This document shows positions 7,422 through 16,650 of a stretch of DNA of 64,000 nucleotides, piece by piece (position 1 is the stretch's first letter; each line of letters opens with the position of its first letter). The translations under genes were made by a program, and so were the position numbers. The notes under the pieces were generated by a model. It did not search any database. It worked only from the letters and a program-made list of their open reading frames with translations, and was not told where the DNA came from. Where the stretch lies: contig NZ_CALPCU010000010.1 in the NCBI RefSeq assembly GCF_943193085.1, forward strand, positions 1 to 64,000, written 5' to 3'. The DNA is from Vermiculatibacterium agrestimuris. Lineage in GTDB: Bacteria > Bacillota > Clostridia > Oscillospirales > Oscillospiraceae.

Positions 7422-8867
7422 TCAGCTCTCCACCTTGTCTCCCGCCGCCTTTTTCAGGTCGGCGGCCGTGAGCGCCATGAGGGCGTCCTTGTCCACCGCC
7501 TCCAGCGCCGCCACCCGGTCGGACTGGCAGGCCACACTGCGCTCGAAGAAATTCCGGGCGTCCCTGGCATTGCCGAAGTTCTCGTCCCGGTCTTCGTACA
7601 TCTCCGTCAAGACCTGCTTGGCGTAGGTTTGGGCCTCCCCGTCCAAGGCGTAGCCGTTCTTCTCGCACATGGACTGGAAGATCTGGAACAGCTCCTGGCC
7701 GGTATAGTCCTCAAAATAAAAATACTTGTTGAACCGGCTCTCCAGTCCGGGATTGGAGTGGATGAAGTCGGCCATCAAATCGGTGTATCCCGCCACGATG
7801 ACCACCAGATCGTCCCGGTGATCCTCCATACTTTTAAGCAGCACCTCCACCGCCTCCTGGCCAAAATCGTTCTGGCCGGTATGGCTGGTGAGGGCGTAGG
7901 CCTCGTCGATAAAAAGCACGCCCCCCAGCGCTTTGGCGACGACCTCCTGGGTCTTGAGCGCAGTCTGCCCTACGAACCCCGCCACCAAGCCGGAGCGGTC
8001 TACCTCTACCAGCTGGCCCTTGGAGAGCACCCCGATGGCGTGGTAGAGCTTGCTGAGCAGCCGGGCCACTGTGGTCTTGCCCGTGCCGGGGTTGCCCATG
8101 AATACCAGGTGGAGGGACAGGGGCGGCACGGGAAGCCCCTCCTTCTCCCGGAGCTTGCGCACCTTCACCAGGTTCACCAGGCTTTTCACGTCGGCCTTCA
8201 CCTTGTCAAGCCCACACAGGCCGTCCAGCTCCGCCATCAGCTCCTCCAGGGTCTCCTCCGGCTCCGCCGGGGCCTGCTGTGCCGCCTCTTCCCCTCCGGG
8301 CGCGGAGGCGGCCGCCGGGGATCCGTCAGCCCCCGCCATTGGCTTGGCGGTGACGAAATCCCTGGCGTCCAGGGGAGTCTTGCCCCCCTCCAGCCCATCT
8401 TTGTCGCACAGGCGGGTGAGGGCGTCGGCGCATTGGTTTACATAACCTGCCTCCGGATCGCTCACCACTCCGTCCACCGAGGCAAAGAGCAGGGCCATGA
8501 GGGTATAGAGGTCGATGAACCGGCGGGAGAGCTGACTTTTGGAGACCTTATCCACCGCCCGCATCCGGTGGAAGAAGTCGGGACTCTGGAAGCTCGGGCT
8601 GTTGGCCACACTGGTGCCCAGCTCCCAGAAAAGGATGGACGGGGCGGGGTTGCCCCGGAGATAGAGGGCGTTATAGTACTCCACGTAGCCGGGGGTCACC
8701 GGGCCGCCGTCCGCCTTCCACACGCCCAGGGCGGCGGAGCGGAAGAAATCGTCCACCTCCCCCTTCAGCCGCACCCGGAGGGCGGCGTCGGGGACGGAGC
8801 GGATGAAGGCCCCTACCCCCTCCTCATACTGCTTGTGTACCTCCGCCGGCGAAAGCGGTGTTTTCAT
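7422..8867 (-). CDS. CbbX/SpoVK-family AAA+ ATPase
   Basis: This 481-residue protein has an N-terminal helical region with TerB-like spacing (about residues 1-175), an Ala/Pro/Glu-rich linker (176-208) and a C-terminal AAA+ module of the CbbX/SpoVK class: Walker A GNPGTGKTT at 258-266, Walker B VLFIDEAYAL at 317-326 and an arginine-finger region ESRFNKYF. CbbX remodels Rubisco and SpoVK acts in sporulation, but this family is wide and its client here is unknown. GAGGTG precedes the ATG. It has its own TTGCAA/TATAAT promoter, divergent from the desulfurase gene. Confidence 0.85.
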   Translation of the reverse strand: MKTPLSPAEVHKQYEEGVGAFIRSVPDAALRVRLKGEVDDFFRSAALGVWKADGGPVTPGYVEYYNALYLRGNPAPSILFWELGTSVANSPSFQSPDFFHRMRAVDKVSKSQLSRRFIDLYTLMALLFASVDGVVSDPEAGYVNQCADALTRLCDKDGLEGGKTPLDARDFVTAKPMAGADGSPAAASAPGGEEAAQQAPAEPEETLEELMAELDGLCGLDKVKADVKSLVNLVKVRKLREKEGLPVPPLSLHLVFMGNPGTGKTTVARLLSKLYHAIGVLSKGQLVEVDRSGLVAGFVGQTALKTQEVVAKALGGVLFIDEAYALTSHTGQNDFGQEAVEVLLKSMEDHRDDLVVIVAGYTDLMADFIHSNPGLESRFNKYFYFEDYTGQELFQIFQSMCEKNGYALDGEAQTYAKQVLTEMYEDRDENFGNARDARNFFERSVACQSDRVAALEAVDKDALMALTAADLKKAAGDKVES

Positions 8868-8898
8868 AGCCGGTCACCTCAACTTCCTATTGTTCTTC

Positions 8899-8927
8899 AT
8901 TATAGCCCCTGCATCCCCATTTTGCAA
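8899..8927 (-). promoter_or_regulatory. Promoter of the AAA+ ATPase gene
   Basis: On the minus strand TTGCAA (8922-8927) and TATAAT (8899-8904) are separated by 17 bases, 32 bases before the ATPase start. It is back to back with the desulfurase promoter, and a short inverted repeat (AGCAGG at 8934-8939, CCTGCT at 8949-8954) lies between the two -35 boxes. Confidence 0.65.
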
Positions 8928-8955
8928 CAAAGAAGCAGGGGGATTTCTCCTGCTC

Positions 8956-8984
8956 TTGACTTTCCCCACTTTCCGCATTACAAT
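8956..8984 (+). promoter_or_regulatory. Promoter of the cysteine-desulfurase-like gene
   Basis: TTGACT (8956-8961) and TACAAT (8979-8984) have a 17-base spacer and lie 33 bases before the start codon. Confidence 0.7.
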
Positions 8985-9016
8985 GGCAATTACTGTTCTT
9001 GGAAGGAGGAAACGCC

Positions 9017-10150
9017 ATGTCCATCTATTTCGATCACGCCGCCACCACCCCCGTCTGTCCCGAGGCCGTCCAGGCCGCGGCGGAAGCCATGACGGCGGGC
9101 TTCGGCAACCCCTCCTCCCTGTACCCTATCGGCAAGGAGGCCGCCCAGCGGCGGGAGGCTGACCGGGCCGTCATCGCCAAGGCCTTGGGGTGCCTGCCCC
9201 AAGAGCTTTTCTTCACCTCCTGCGGCACCGAGGGGGACAACTGGGCCATCTCCGCCGCCGTGGAACTGAACCGGAAAAAGGGGAACCATATCGTCACCAC
9301 CGCCATTGAGCACGACGCGGTGCTCCAGCCCATGAAGGCCCTTCAGCGTCAAGGCTTTGAGGTCACCTTCCTCTCCCCGGACAGAGAGGGTCATATCGAC
9401 CCCCAGGCGGTCTGCGCCGCCATCCGCCCCGACACCATCCTGGTGTCCATGATGCTGGTGAACAACGAGACTGGGGCCATCCTCCCCATACAGGCCGCCG
9501 CCGGGGCCATCAAGGCCGCGGGCTCTCCCGCCCTTCTGCACACCGACGCGGTGCAGGGCTTCCTGAAGGTGCCCTTCACCCCCAAGGAGCTGGGGGCCGA
9601 CCTGGTGACCGTCTGCGGTCATAAGATCCGGGCCCCCAAGGGTATTGGAGCCCTTTATATCAGAAAGGAGCTCATCTCCAAACTGCCGCCCCTGATGCTG
9701 GGCGGCGGCCAGGAGGGCGGCCTGCGCCCCGGCACCGAGCCCACCGCCCAGATCGCCGCCTTTGCCGCCGCAGTGGCGGCCTGGGAGCCGGGCTTCTCTG
9801 CCCATATCCGCTCCGTGCGGGACTACGCCGCCGAGACCCTCGCCCCCATCCCCGGCGTGACGCTCATCAGCCGGGGAGACGCCCCCCACATTCTGGCCCT
9901 GTCCCTGCCCGACTTCTCCGGCCAGTCGGTGGTGGAGGCCCTTGGCGGCCAGGGTGTCTGCATCTCCTCCGGCTCCGCCTGCCACCGGGGCAAGCCCAGC
10001 CATGTCTTCGCCGCCATGCCCCTTCCTCCCAAGGTGCGCCTGGGGGCGCTGCGCCTCTCCTTCGGCCCGGAGAGCACCAGGGAAGAGGTGGACGAGCTGG
10101 CAGCGCTGGTGGGGCATATGTGCGAGAAGCGGACGCTTCTTTTTGAATGA
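9017..10150 (+). CDS. Cysteine desulfurase family protein (class V aminotransferase fold)
   Basis: This 377-residue PLP enzyme has the NifS/IscS layout: YFDHAATTP at the N-terminus, the histidine at 99 in AIEHDAV, the PLP-binding lysine K203 in CGHKIRAPKG, and the active-site cysteine C322 in SSGSACHRGK. Cysteine desulfurases pass sulfur from cysteine to Fe-S, thiouridine or other acceptors. No scaffold gene (iscU/nifU) or mnmA is adjacent, so the acceptor is open. ATG at 9017 follows AAGGAGG. The MATE gene follows 46 bases later and may be co-transcribed. Confidence 0.9.
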   Translation: MSIYFDHAATTPVCPEAVQAAAEAMTAGFGNPSSLYPIGKEAAQRREADRAVIAKALGCLPQELFFTSCGTEGDNWAISAAVELNRKKGNHIVTTAIEHDAVLQPMKALQRQGFEVTFLSPDREGHIDPQAVCAAIRPDTILVSMMLVNNETGAILPIQAAAGAIKAAGSPALLHTDAVQGFLKVPFTPKELGADLVTVCGHKIRAPKGIGALYIRKELISKLPPLMLGGGQEGGLRPGTEPTAQIAAFAAAVAAWEPGFSAHIRSVRDYAAETLAPIPGVTLISRGDAPHILALSLPDFSGQSVVEALGGQGVCISSGSACHRGKPSHVFAAMPLPPKVRLGALRLSFGPESTREEVDELAALVGHMCEKRTLLFE

Positions 10151-10196
10151 TCCTTCGGCCTTTTGCGGACGGCCTTTCCTTAAATGAGGTGATTTT

Positions 10197-11573
10197 TTGT
10201 TTTCCTATATGAAGCGGGGCAGGGACTTTTACCGGACTGTCCTGTCCCTGGCCATCCCCATCGTCCTGCAAAACCTTATCACCACCTCCATGGGTCTGCT
10301 GGACACCTTCATGGTCGGCATGCTGGGTGAGACCCCCCTGGCCGCCGTCACTATGGCCAACATCCCCATCTTTGTTGAGCAGCTGATGATCTTCGGCTTC
10401 CAGAGCGGCTCGTCGGTGCTCATCAGCCAGTTCTACGGCAAAAATGACGAGGACTCCATCAACCAGGTGCTGGGCATTGCCTTCTACATCTCCGGGGGGC
10501 TGACTCTGCTCTTCGGCTGTATCATGTGCTTCTTCCCCCTGGAGTTTATGGGGCTGTTCGGCAATGATGCCGTTGTCGTGGGCACGGCCGCCCAATACAT
10601 CCGTATCGTGGCCTTCTCCATCTTCTTCGGCGGCCTGTCTGAGGTGTACATCGCCGCCCACCGCTCCATGGCCAACCCCAAGCTTGGCCTCTATATCCTG
10701 GCGGTGTCGGTGCTGAGCAATACCTTCTTTAACTGGGTGTTCATCTTCGGCAAGCTGGGCGCCCCCGCCATGGGAGTGGAGGGCGCCGCCCTGGCCACGT
10801 TGATGGCCCGAATCCTCCAGTTCCTCATCGCCCTGCTCCACATTCTCTTGAATAAGCGCTTCCGTCTCAAGCCCGCCCAACTCCTGCGCCCCAGCAGGGC
10901 CATGCTTCGCCGGTACATCCACTACGCCACCCCGGTGCTCTTCAACGAGACCTTCTGGGGTCTGGGCACCGCCCTCTACCCCACCATTATGGGCCACATG
11001 GCCGGTTCTCAGGCCATTCTGGCTGCCTACGGCATCTCCGGCAACATTGAAAAACTGGCCACCTCTCTGGTCTTCGCCGTGGGCGGCACCACCGCCATCA
11101 TCATCGGCAACGAGATCGGCGCAGGGCGGCGGGAAACGGTCTACGACGTGGGCCTGGCCCTGAATACCCTGGCCTTTCTGACCGGACTTATCGCGGGACT
11201 GACGATGATCGGCCTCACCTTCCTCTTCTTCCGGCCGGTGGTCTACCCCTTCTTCCACCTCTCCGACCAGGCCGCCGACATCGCGGCCATGATGAGCGTA
11301 GTCACCTTCTCCTTCCTGTCGGTACGCTCCTTCAACACCACTAACGTGGTGGGCGTGCTCCGGGGAGGCGGCGATGTGCGGGCTGCCTCCCTTATCGACC
11401 TAAGCTCCCTGTGGCTGGTGTCCATCCCCCTGGCCGCCCTGTCTGGCCTGGTGTTTCAGTGGGGTATCCTGGCGGTTTGCCTGTGCATCTCCCTGGACAA
11501 CGTTATCAAGTTCTTCTTCGGCGTGGCCCGGCTGCGCTCCGGGGTCTGGATCCGGGATGTGACCGTCAGTTAA
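10197..11573 (+). CDS. MATE family efflux transporter
   Basis: This 458-residue protein has twelve predicted membrane segments in two similar halves and the MATE pattern (AIPIVLQNLITTSMGLLDT near the N-terminus, GGTTAIIIGNEIGAG in the second half). MATE proteins export organic cations or drugs in exchange for Na+ or H+. The start is a TTG at 10197 five bases after GAGGTGA; the ATG four codons later is further from that site. A terminator follows. Confidence 0.88.
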   Translation: MFSYMKRGRDFYRTVLSLAIPIVLQNLITTSMGLLDTFMVGMLGETPLAAVTMANIPIFVEQLMIFGFQSGSSVLISQFYGKNDEDSINQVLGIAFYISGGLTLLFGCIMCFFPLEFMGLFGNDAVVVGTAAQYIRIVAFSIFFGGLSEVYIAAHRSMANPKLGLYILAVSVLSNTFFNWVFIFGKLGAPAMGVEGAALATLMARILQFLIALLHILLNKRFRLKPAQLLRPSRAMLRRYIHYATPVLFNETFWGLGTALYPTIMGHMAGSQAILAAYGISGNIEKLATSLVFAVGGTTAIIIGNEIGAGRRETVYDVGLALNTLAFLTGLIAGLTMIGLTFLFFRPVVYPFFHLSDQAADIAAMMSVVTFSFLSVRSFNTTNVVGVLRGGGDVRAASLIDLSSLWLVSIPLAALSGLVFQWGILAVCLCISLDNVIKFFFGVARLRSGVWIRDVTVS

Positions 11574-11605
11574 GTCCTTTTGGCAATCCCACCCCCTCTC
11601 CGCTA

Positions 11606-11648
11606 ACGGCGGACGTCTCTCCACGCAGAGGCGTCCGCCGTCTTTTTT
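11606..11648 (+). terminator. Terminator before hrcA
   Basis: A 15-bp stem (11606-11620 with 11627-11641, one G:U pair) is followed by seven T. It insulates the MATE gene from the heat-shock operon. Confidence 0.9.
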
Positions 11649-11694
11649 TCGCAATTTCATTGCAGAATTCATATTTTATTTACAACCCCAGCTA

Positions 11695-11723
11695 TTGACT
11701 TTATTCCCTGCCGGTGGTACATT
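11695..11723 (+). promoter_or_regulatory. Promoter of the hrcA-grpE-dnaK-dnaJ operon
   Basis: TTGACT (11695-11700) and TACATT (11718-11723) are 17 bases apart. The expected transcription start falls inside the CIRCE element that follows directly, which is the normal geometry for HrcA repression. Confidence 0.8.
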
Positions 11724-11726
11724 ATA

Positions 11727-11753
11727 TTAGCACTCAGGAGTTGCGAGTGCTAA
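11727..11753 (+). promoter_or_regulatory. CIRCE operator (HrcA binding site)
   Basis: TTAGCACTC, a 9-base spacer and GAGTGCTAA: an exact match to the CIRCE consensus. HrcA bound here represses the operon; heat or unfolded protein titrates GroE and releases it. The element also lies in the mRNA leader. No second CIRCE or groESL is in the window. Confidence 0.97.
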
Positions 11754-11774
11754 AACGACACTGAGGTGATGGTC

Positions 11775-12830
11775 TTGGATCTGAGCGAGAGAAAAAAGAA
11801 AATACTCCGGGCCGTCATCGAAAGCTACGTCCAGACCGCCGAGCCCATCGGCTCCAAGGCGGTGGCCGACCTGGCGGGGCTCAACGTCTCCTCCGCCACT
11901 ATCCGCAACGACATGGCGGATCTGGAGGAGCAGGGCTATCTGGAGCAGCCCCACACCTCCGCGGGGCGCATCCCCTCCCCCAAGGGCTACCGGCTCTACG
12001 TCAACGAGCTGATGGACGAGTACAAGCTCTCCATGCAGGAGACCGATCGGATCAACGCCGCTCTTCACATGCGCATGAAGGCGCTGGATAAGGTCATCGA
12101 CGAGGCGGGCCGGGTGGTGGCCAAGCTGACCCAATACCCCGCCTTCGCCCTGGCCGCCGCGCCGGAGCAGGTGACCATCCGCCGGTTCGATCTTCTTCTG
12201 GTGGAGCAAAACGCCTTCATCGCCGTGGTGATGACTGACACCAACGTGGTGCGAAACAAGCTCTTCCGTCTGGACCGGGAGTTCAGCCAGGCCCAGCTGC
12301 AAATGCTGGGAACCCTTCTGAACACCGGCTTCACCGGCCTGACTCTGGCTCAGCTCTCCCCGGAGCTGCTGCGGGTGGCACAGCACGCCGCCCAGGAGGC
12401 CTACGACCTCATCGAGCTGGTGGTGAGCTTTGCCGGCGAGGTGCTGGAGGAGCTGACCCGGCGCAGTGTCCACACCGCGGGCATCGCCAATCTGCTGGAT
12501 CATCCGGAGTATCAGAGCCTGGAAAAGGCTCAGCCCCTCATGAGCTTCCTCTCCGAGGAGGAGTTCCGTCCCTTCTCCCTGGGTGAGCAGAGCGGCGTGG
12601 GTGCCGACATCGTCATCGGCCCGGAGAACGTGGCCGAGGCACTGAAGGACTCCAGCGTGGTCATGGCAAGCTACGACCTGGGCGACGGGATGCGGGGCCT
12701 CATCGGTGTGGTGGGCCCCACCCGAATGGATTACGCCAAGATCTCCGCCCGGCTTTCCTATTTCGCCAAGGGCCTTTCCTGGATCGTCAGCCAGGGAGGG
12801 CTTCCGCCGGGAACAGAGGATCCCAAATAA
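11775..12830 (+). CDS. hrcA: Heat-inducible transcription repressor HrcA
   Basis: This 351-residue repressor has an N-terminal winged helix (about residues 1-75; LSERKKKILRAVIESYVQT is followed by the AEPIGSK and SSATIRNDMADLEEQGYL elements) and the HrcA GAF-like C-terminal domain. A TTG at 11775 is taken as start: GAGGTG sits five bases upstream and the protein then begins MDLSERKKK as in relatives. GTG at 11766 and ATG at 11769 lie in or against that site. First gene of the operon, controlled by the adjacent CIRCE. Confidence 0.95.
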   Translation: MDLSERKKKILRAVIESYVQTAEPIGSKAVADLAGLNVSSATIRNDMADLEEQGYLEQPHTSAGRIPSPKGYRLYVNELMDEYKLSMQETDRINAALHMRMKALDKVIDEAGRVVAKLTQYPAFALAAAPEQVTIRRFDLLLVEQNAFIAVVMTDTNVVRNKLFRLDREFSQAQLQMLGTLLNTGFTGLTLAQLSPELLRVAQHAAQEAYDLIELVVSFAGEVLEELTRRSVHTAGIANLLDHPEYQSLEKAQPLMSFLSEEEFRPFSLGEQSGVGADIVIGPENVAEALKDSSVVMASYDLGDGMRGLIGVVGPTRMDYAKISARLSYFAKGLSWIVSQGGLPPGTEDPK

Positions 12831-12858
12831 AACCAACACTTAGGAGGCTCGTTTGCCC

Positions 12859-13419
12859 ATGAGCAAAAAAGAGAAAAAGACCGCGGCTCCCGAGGCCGAG
12901 GAGCAGACCGTCGTCCCCACCGAGGATGTTCAGCCCGAGGCCCAAGTCCAGCCGGAGGAGGCCGAGGCCCCTGCCGTCCCCGACGAGACGGAGGCTCTGC
13001 GCGCGCAGATCGCCGACCAGGAGGACAAATTCCTGCGCCTGTGCGCCGAGTATGACAACTTCCGCCGCCGCTCCAAGCAGGAGAAGGATGCGCTCTACGC
13101 CGACGCCACCGCCGACGCGGTGAAGGCCCTGCTCCCCGTCTTTGACAACCTGGAGCGGGCCCTCCAGCAGGAGACCACCGACGAGGCCTACAAAAAGGGC
13201 GTGGAGATGACCATGGCGGGACTGCGCAAGGCCTTTGAAAGCCTGGGCGTCACCGAGATCGACGCCGCCGGCCAGAGCTTTGACCCCAACATCCACAACG
13301 CGGTGATGCACATTGAGGACGAGACTCTGGAAGAGAACGTGGTCTCCCAGGTCTTCCAGGCGGGGTTCAAGCTGGGTGACAAGGTCATCCGCTTCGCTAT
13401 GGTACAGGTAGCAAATTAA
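12859..13419 (+). CDS. grpE: Nucleotide exchange factor GrpE
   Basis: This 186-residue protein has a long acidic, low-complexity N-terminus (about residues 1-50), a coiled-coil region with LRAQIADQEDKFLRLCAEYDNFRRR (given here only in part by its elements DKFLRLCAEYDNFRRR), and the C-terminal beta domain ending KVIRFAMVQVAN. GrpE releases ADP from DnaK. TAGGAGG lies 11 bases before the ATG at 12859; an in-frame TTG at 12853 is at a better distance and would add two residues, so the start is uncertain by that much. Confidence 0.95.
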   Translation: MSKKEKKTAAPEAEEQTVVPTEDVQPEAQVQPEEAEAPAVPDETEALRAQIADQEDKFLRLCAEYDNFRRRSKQEKDALYADATADAVKALLPVFDNLERALQQETTDEAYKKGVEMTMAGLRKAFESLGVTEIDAAGQSFDPNIHNAVMHIEDETLEENVVSQVFQAGFKLGDKVIRFAMVQVAN

Positions 13420-13462
13420 CATCGTTGAAAAGAAAATTTACGATACACTGGAGGAATCTATT

Positions 13463-15316
<1,854 letters not shown>

Positions 15317-15320
15317 GAAG

Positions 15321-15425
15321 CGTGGAGCAAGGGCCTGCGAGGAAAGCGACCGAGCGCCCAGACCCTTGCGCAACGTGACATGACTTTCTAACAGGAAGCG
15401 GCGGAAAAGCTCCGCCGCATTCCTG
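15321..15425 (+). other. Structured dnaK-dnaJ intergenic RNA segment
   Basis: Between dnaK and dnaJ (135 bases) two helices are visible. The arms 15321-15337 and 15359-15375 pair over most of their length (GCAAGGG with CCCTTGC at the core) around a 21-base loop; 15392-15405 pairs with 15411-15425 (GCGGCGGA with TCCGCCGC). Neither is followed by a T-run, so they are not plain terminators. They could be an mRNA processing or stability element that sets dnaK and dnaJ levels apart; that role is inferred. Confidence 0.4.
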
Positions 15426-15451
15426 CTGTAAGAAGAGGTGAGCACAAACAT

Positions 15452-16594
15452 ATGCCCGAGCAAAAACGAGATTATTATGAAGTCCTGGGGGTGTCCCGGG
15501 GCGCCTCGGATGATGAGCTGAAAAAGGCCTACCGGAAGATGGCCAAGCAGTACCACCCCGACCTCCACCCCGGCGACAAGGAGGCCGAGGCCAAATTCAA
15601 GGAGGTCAACGAGGCCTACGAAGTTCTCTCTGACAAACAAAAGCGCGCCCGTTACGACCAGTACGGTCACGCCGGAGTGGATCCCTCCTTCGGCGGCGGC
15701 CCCGGGGGCGGCTTCGGCGGCTTCGACATGGGGGACATCGACCTGGGCGACATTTTCGGCTCCTTCTTCGGCGGGGGCTTCGGCGGTTCGCAGCGGGCCA
15801 ATCCCAACGGCCCCCGGAAGGGGGAGACCCTCCGCGCCAGCGTCACCATCTCCTTTGAGGAGGCGGCCTTCGGCTGTGAAAAGGAGCTGAACCTCTCCCG
15901 GGCGGAGACCTGCGACGCGTGCAAGGGCAGCGGCTGCGCCAGCGGCACCACGCCGGAGACCTGTCCCACCTGCCACGGCACGGGCACCATCCGCATCCAG
16001 CGGGGCGGCGGGGCCTTTACCTTTGCCACCACCGCTCCCTGCACCCGATGCCATGGCACAGGCAAGATCATCCACACGCCCTGCGACCACTGTCACGGCT
16101 CCGGCCAGGTGCGCAAGCAGCGGAAGATCACCGTGTCCATCCCCGCCGGCATCGACAACGGCCAGGCCATTTCCCTCCGGGGACAGGGCGGGGCCGGAGT
16201 CAACGGCGGCCCCGCAGGGGATCTGCTGATCTCCGTCACCGTCCGGCCCAGCGACAGGTTCCGGCGGGATGGGACGGCGGTTTACATGGAGCACACCGTC
16301 ACCTTCGCCCAGGCGGCGCTGGGGACAAAGCTCACCCTTCCCACCATCGACGGCAATGTGGAGTATGACATGCCTGCCGGCACCCAGCCGGGGACGGTGT
16401 TCCGCCTGCGGGGCAAGGGCATCCCCTCGGTGAGCGGCCGGGGCCGGGGCGACCAGTTCGTCACCATCCGGGTATCGGTGCCCACCTCTCTCACCGGCGA
16501 GCAGCGGGAGGCTCTGCTGGCCTACGCCAAGGCCATGGGGGAGGACGCGCCCGAGCCGAAAGGATTTTTTGACAAGCACAGGAAGAAAAGGTAA
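15452..16594 (+). CDS. dnaJ: Chaperone protein DnaJ (Hsp40)
   Basis: This 380-residue class A J-protein has a J-domain with the HPD motif at 35-37, a Gly/Phe-rich linker (about 77-118) and four zinc motifs: CDACKGSG, CPTCHGTG, CTRCHGTG and CDHCHGSG (about 150-215). The C-terminal substrate-binding domains follow. It stimulates DnaK ATPase and delivers clients. AGAGGTGA precedes the ATG. Last gene of the CIRCE operon; a terminator overlaps its stop codon. Confidence 0.98.
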   Translation: MPEQKRDYYEVLGVSRGASDDELKKAYRKMAKQYHPDLHPGDKEAEAKFKEVNEAYEVLSDKQKRARYDQYGHAGVDPSFGGGPGGGFGGFDMGDIDLGDIFGSFFGGGFGGSQRANPNGPRKGETLRASVTISFEEAAFGCEKELNLSRAETCDACKGSGCASGTTPETCPTCHGTGTIRIQRGGGAFTFATTAPCTRCHGTGKIIHTPCDHCHGSGQVRKQRKITVSIPAGIDNGQAISLRGQGGAGVNGGPAGDLLISVTVRPSDRFRRDGTAVYMEHTVTFAQAALGTKLTLPTIDGNVEYDMPAGTQPGTVFRLRGKGIPSVSGRGRGDQFVTIRVSVPTSLTGEQREALLAYAKAMGEDAPEPKGFFDKHRKKR

Positions 16595-16631
16595 AATAGT
16601 GGGGCAGAATTTCTCTGCCCCACTATTTTCT
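16593..16631 (+). terminator. Terminator of the dnaK operon
   Basis: A perfect 16-bp stem (16593-16608 with 16614-16629, 5-base loop) with an A-rich left foot and T-rich right foot. It starts within the dnaJ stop codon. Confidence 0.92.
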
Positions 16632-16650
16632 ACTCTCCGGAGGTCGCTCC

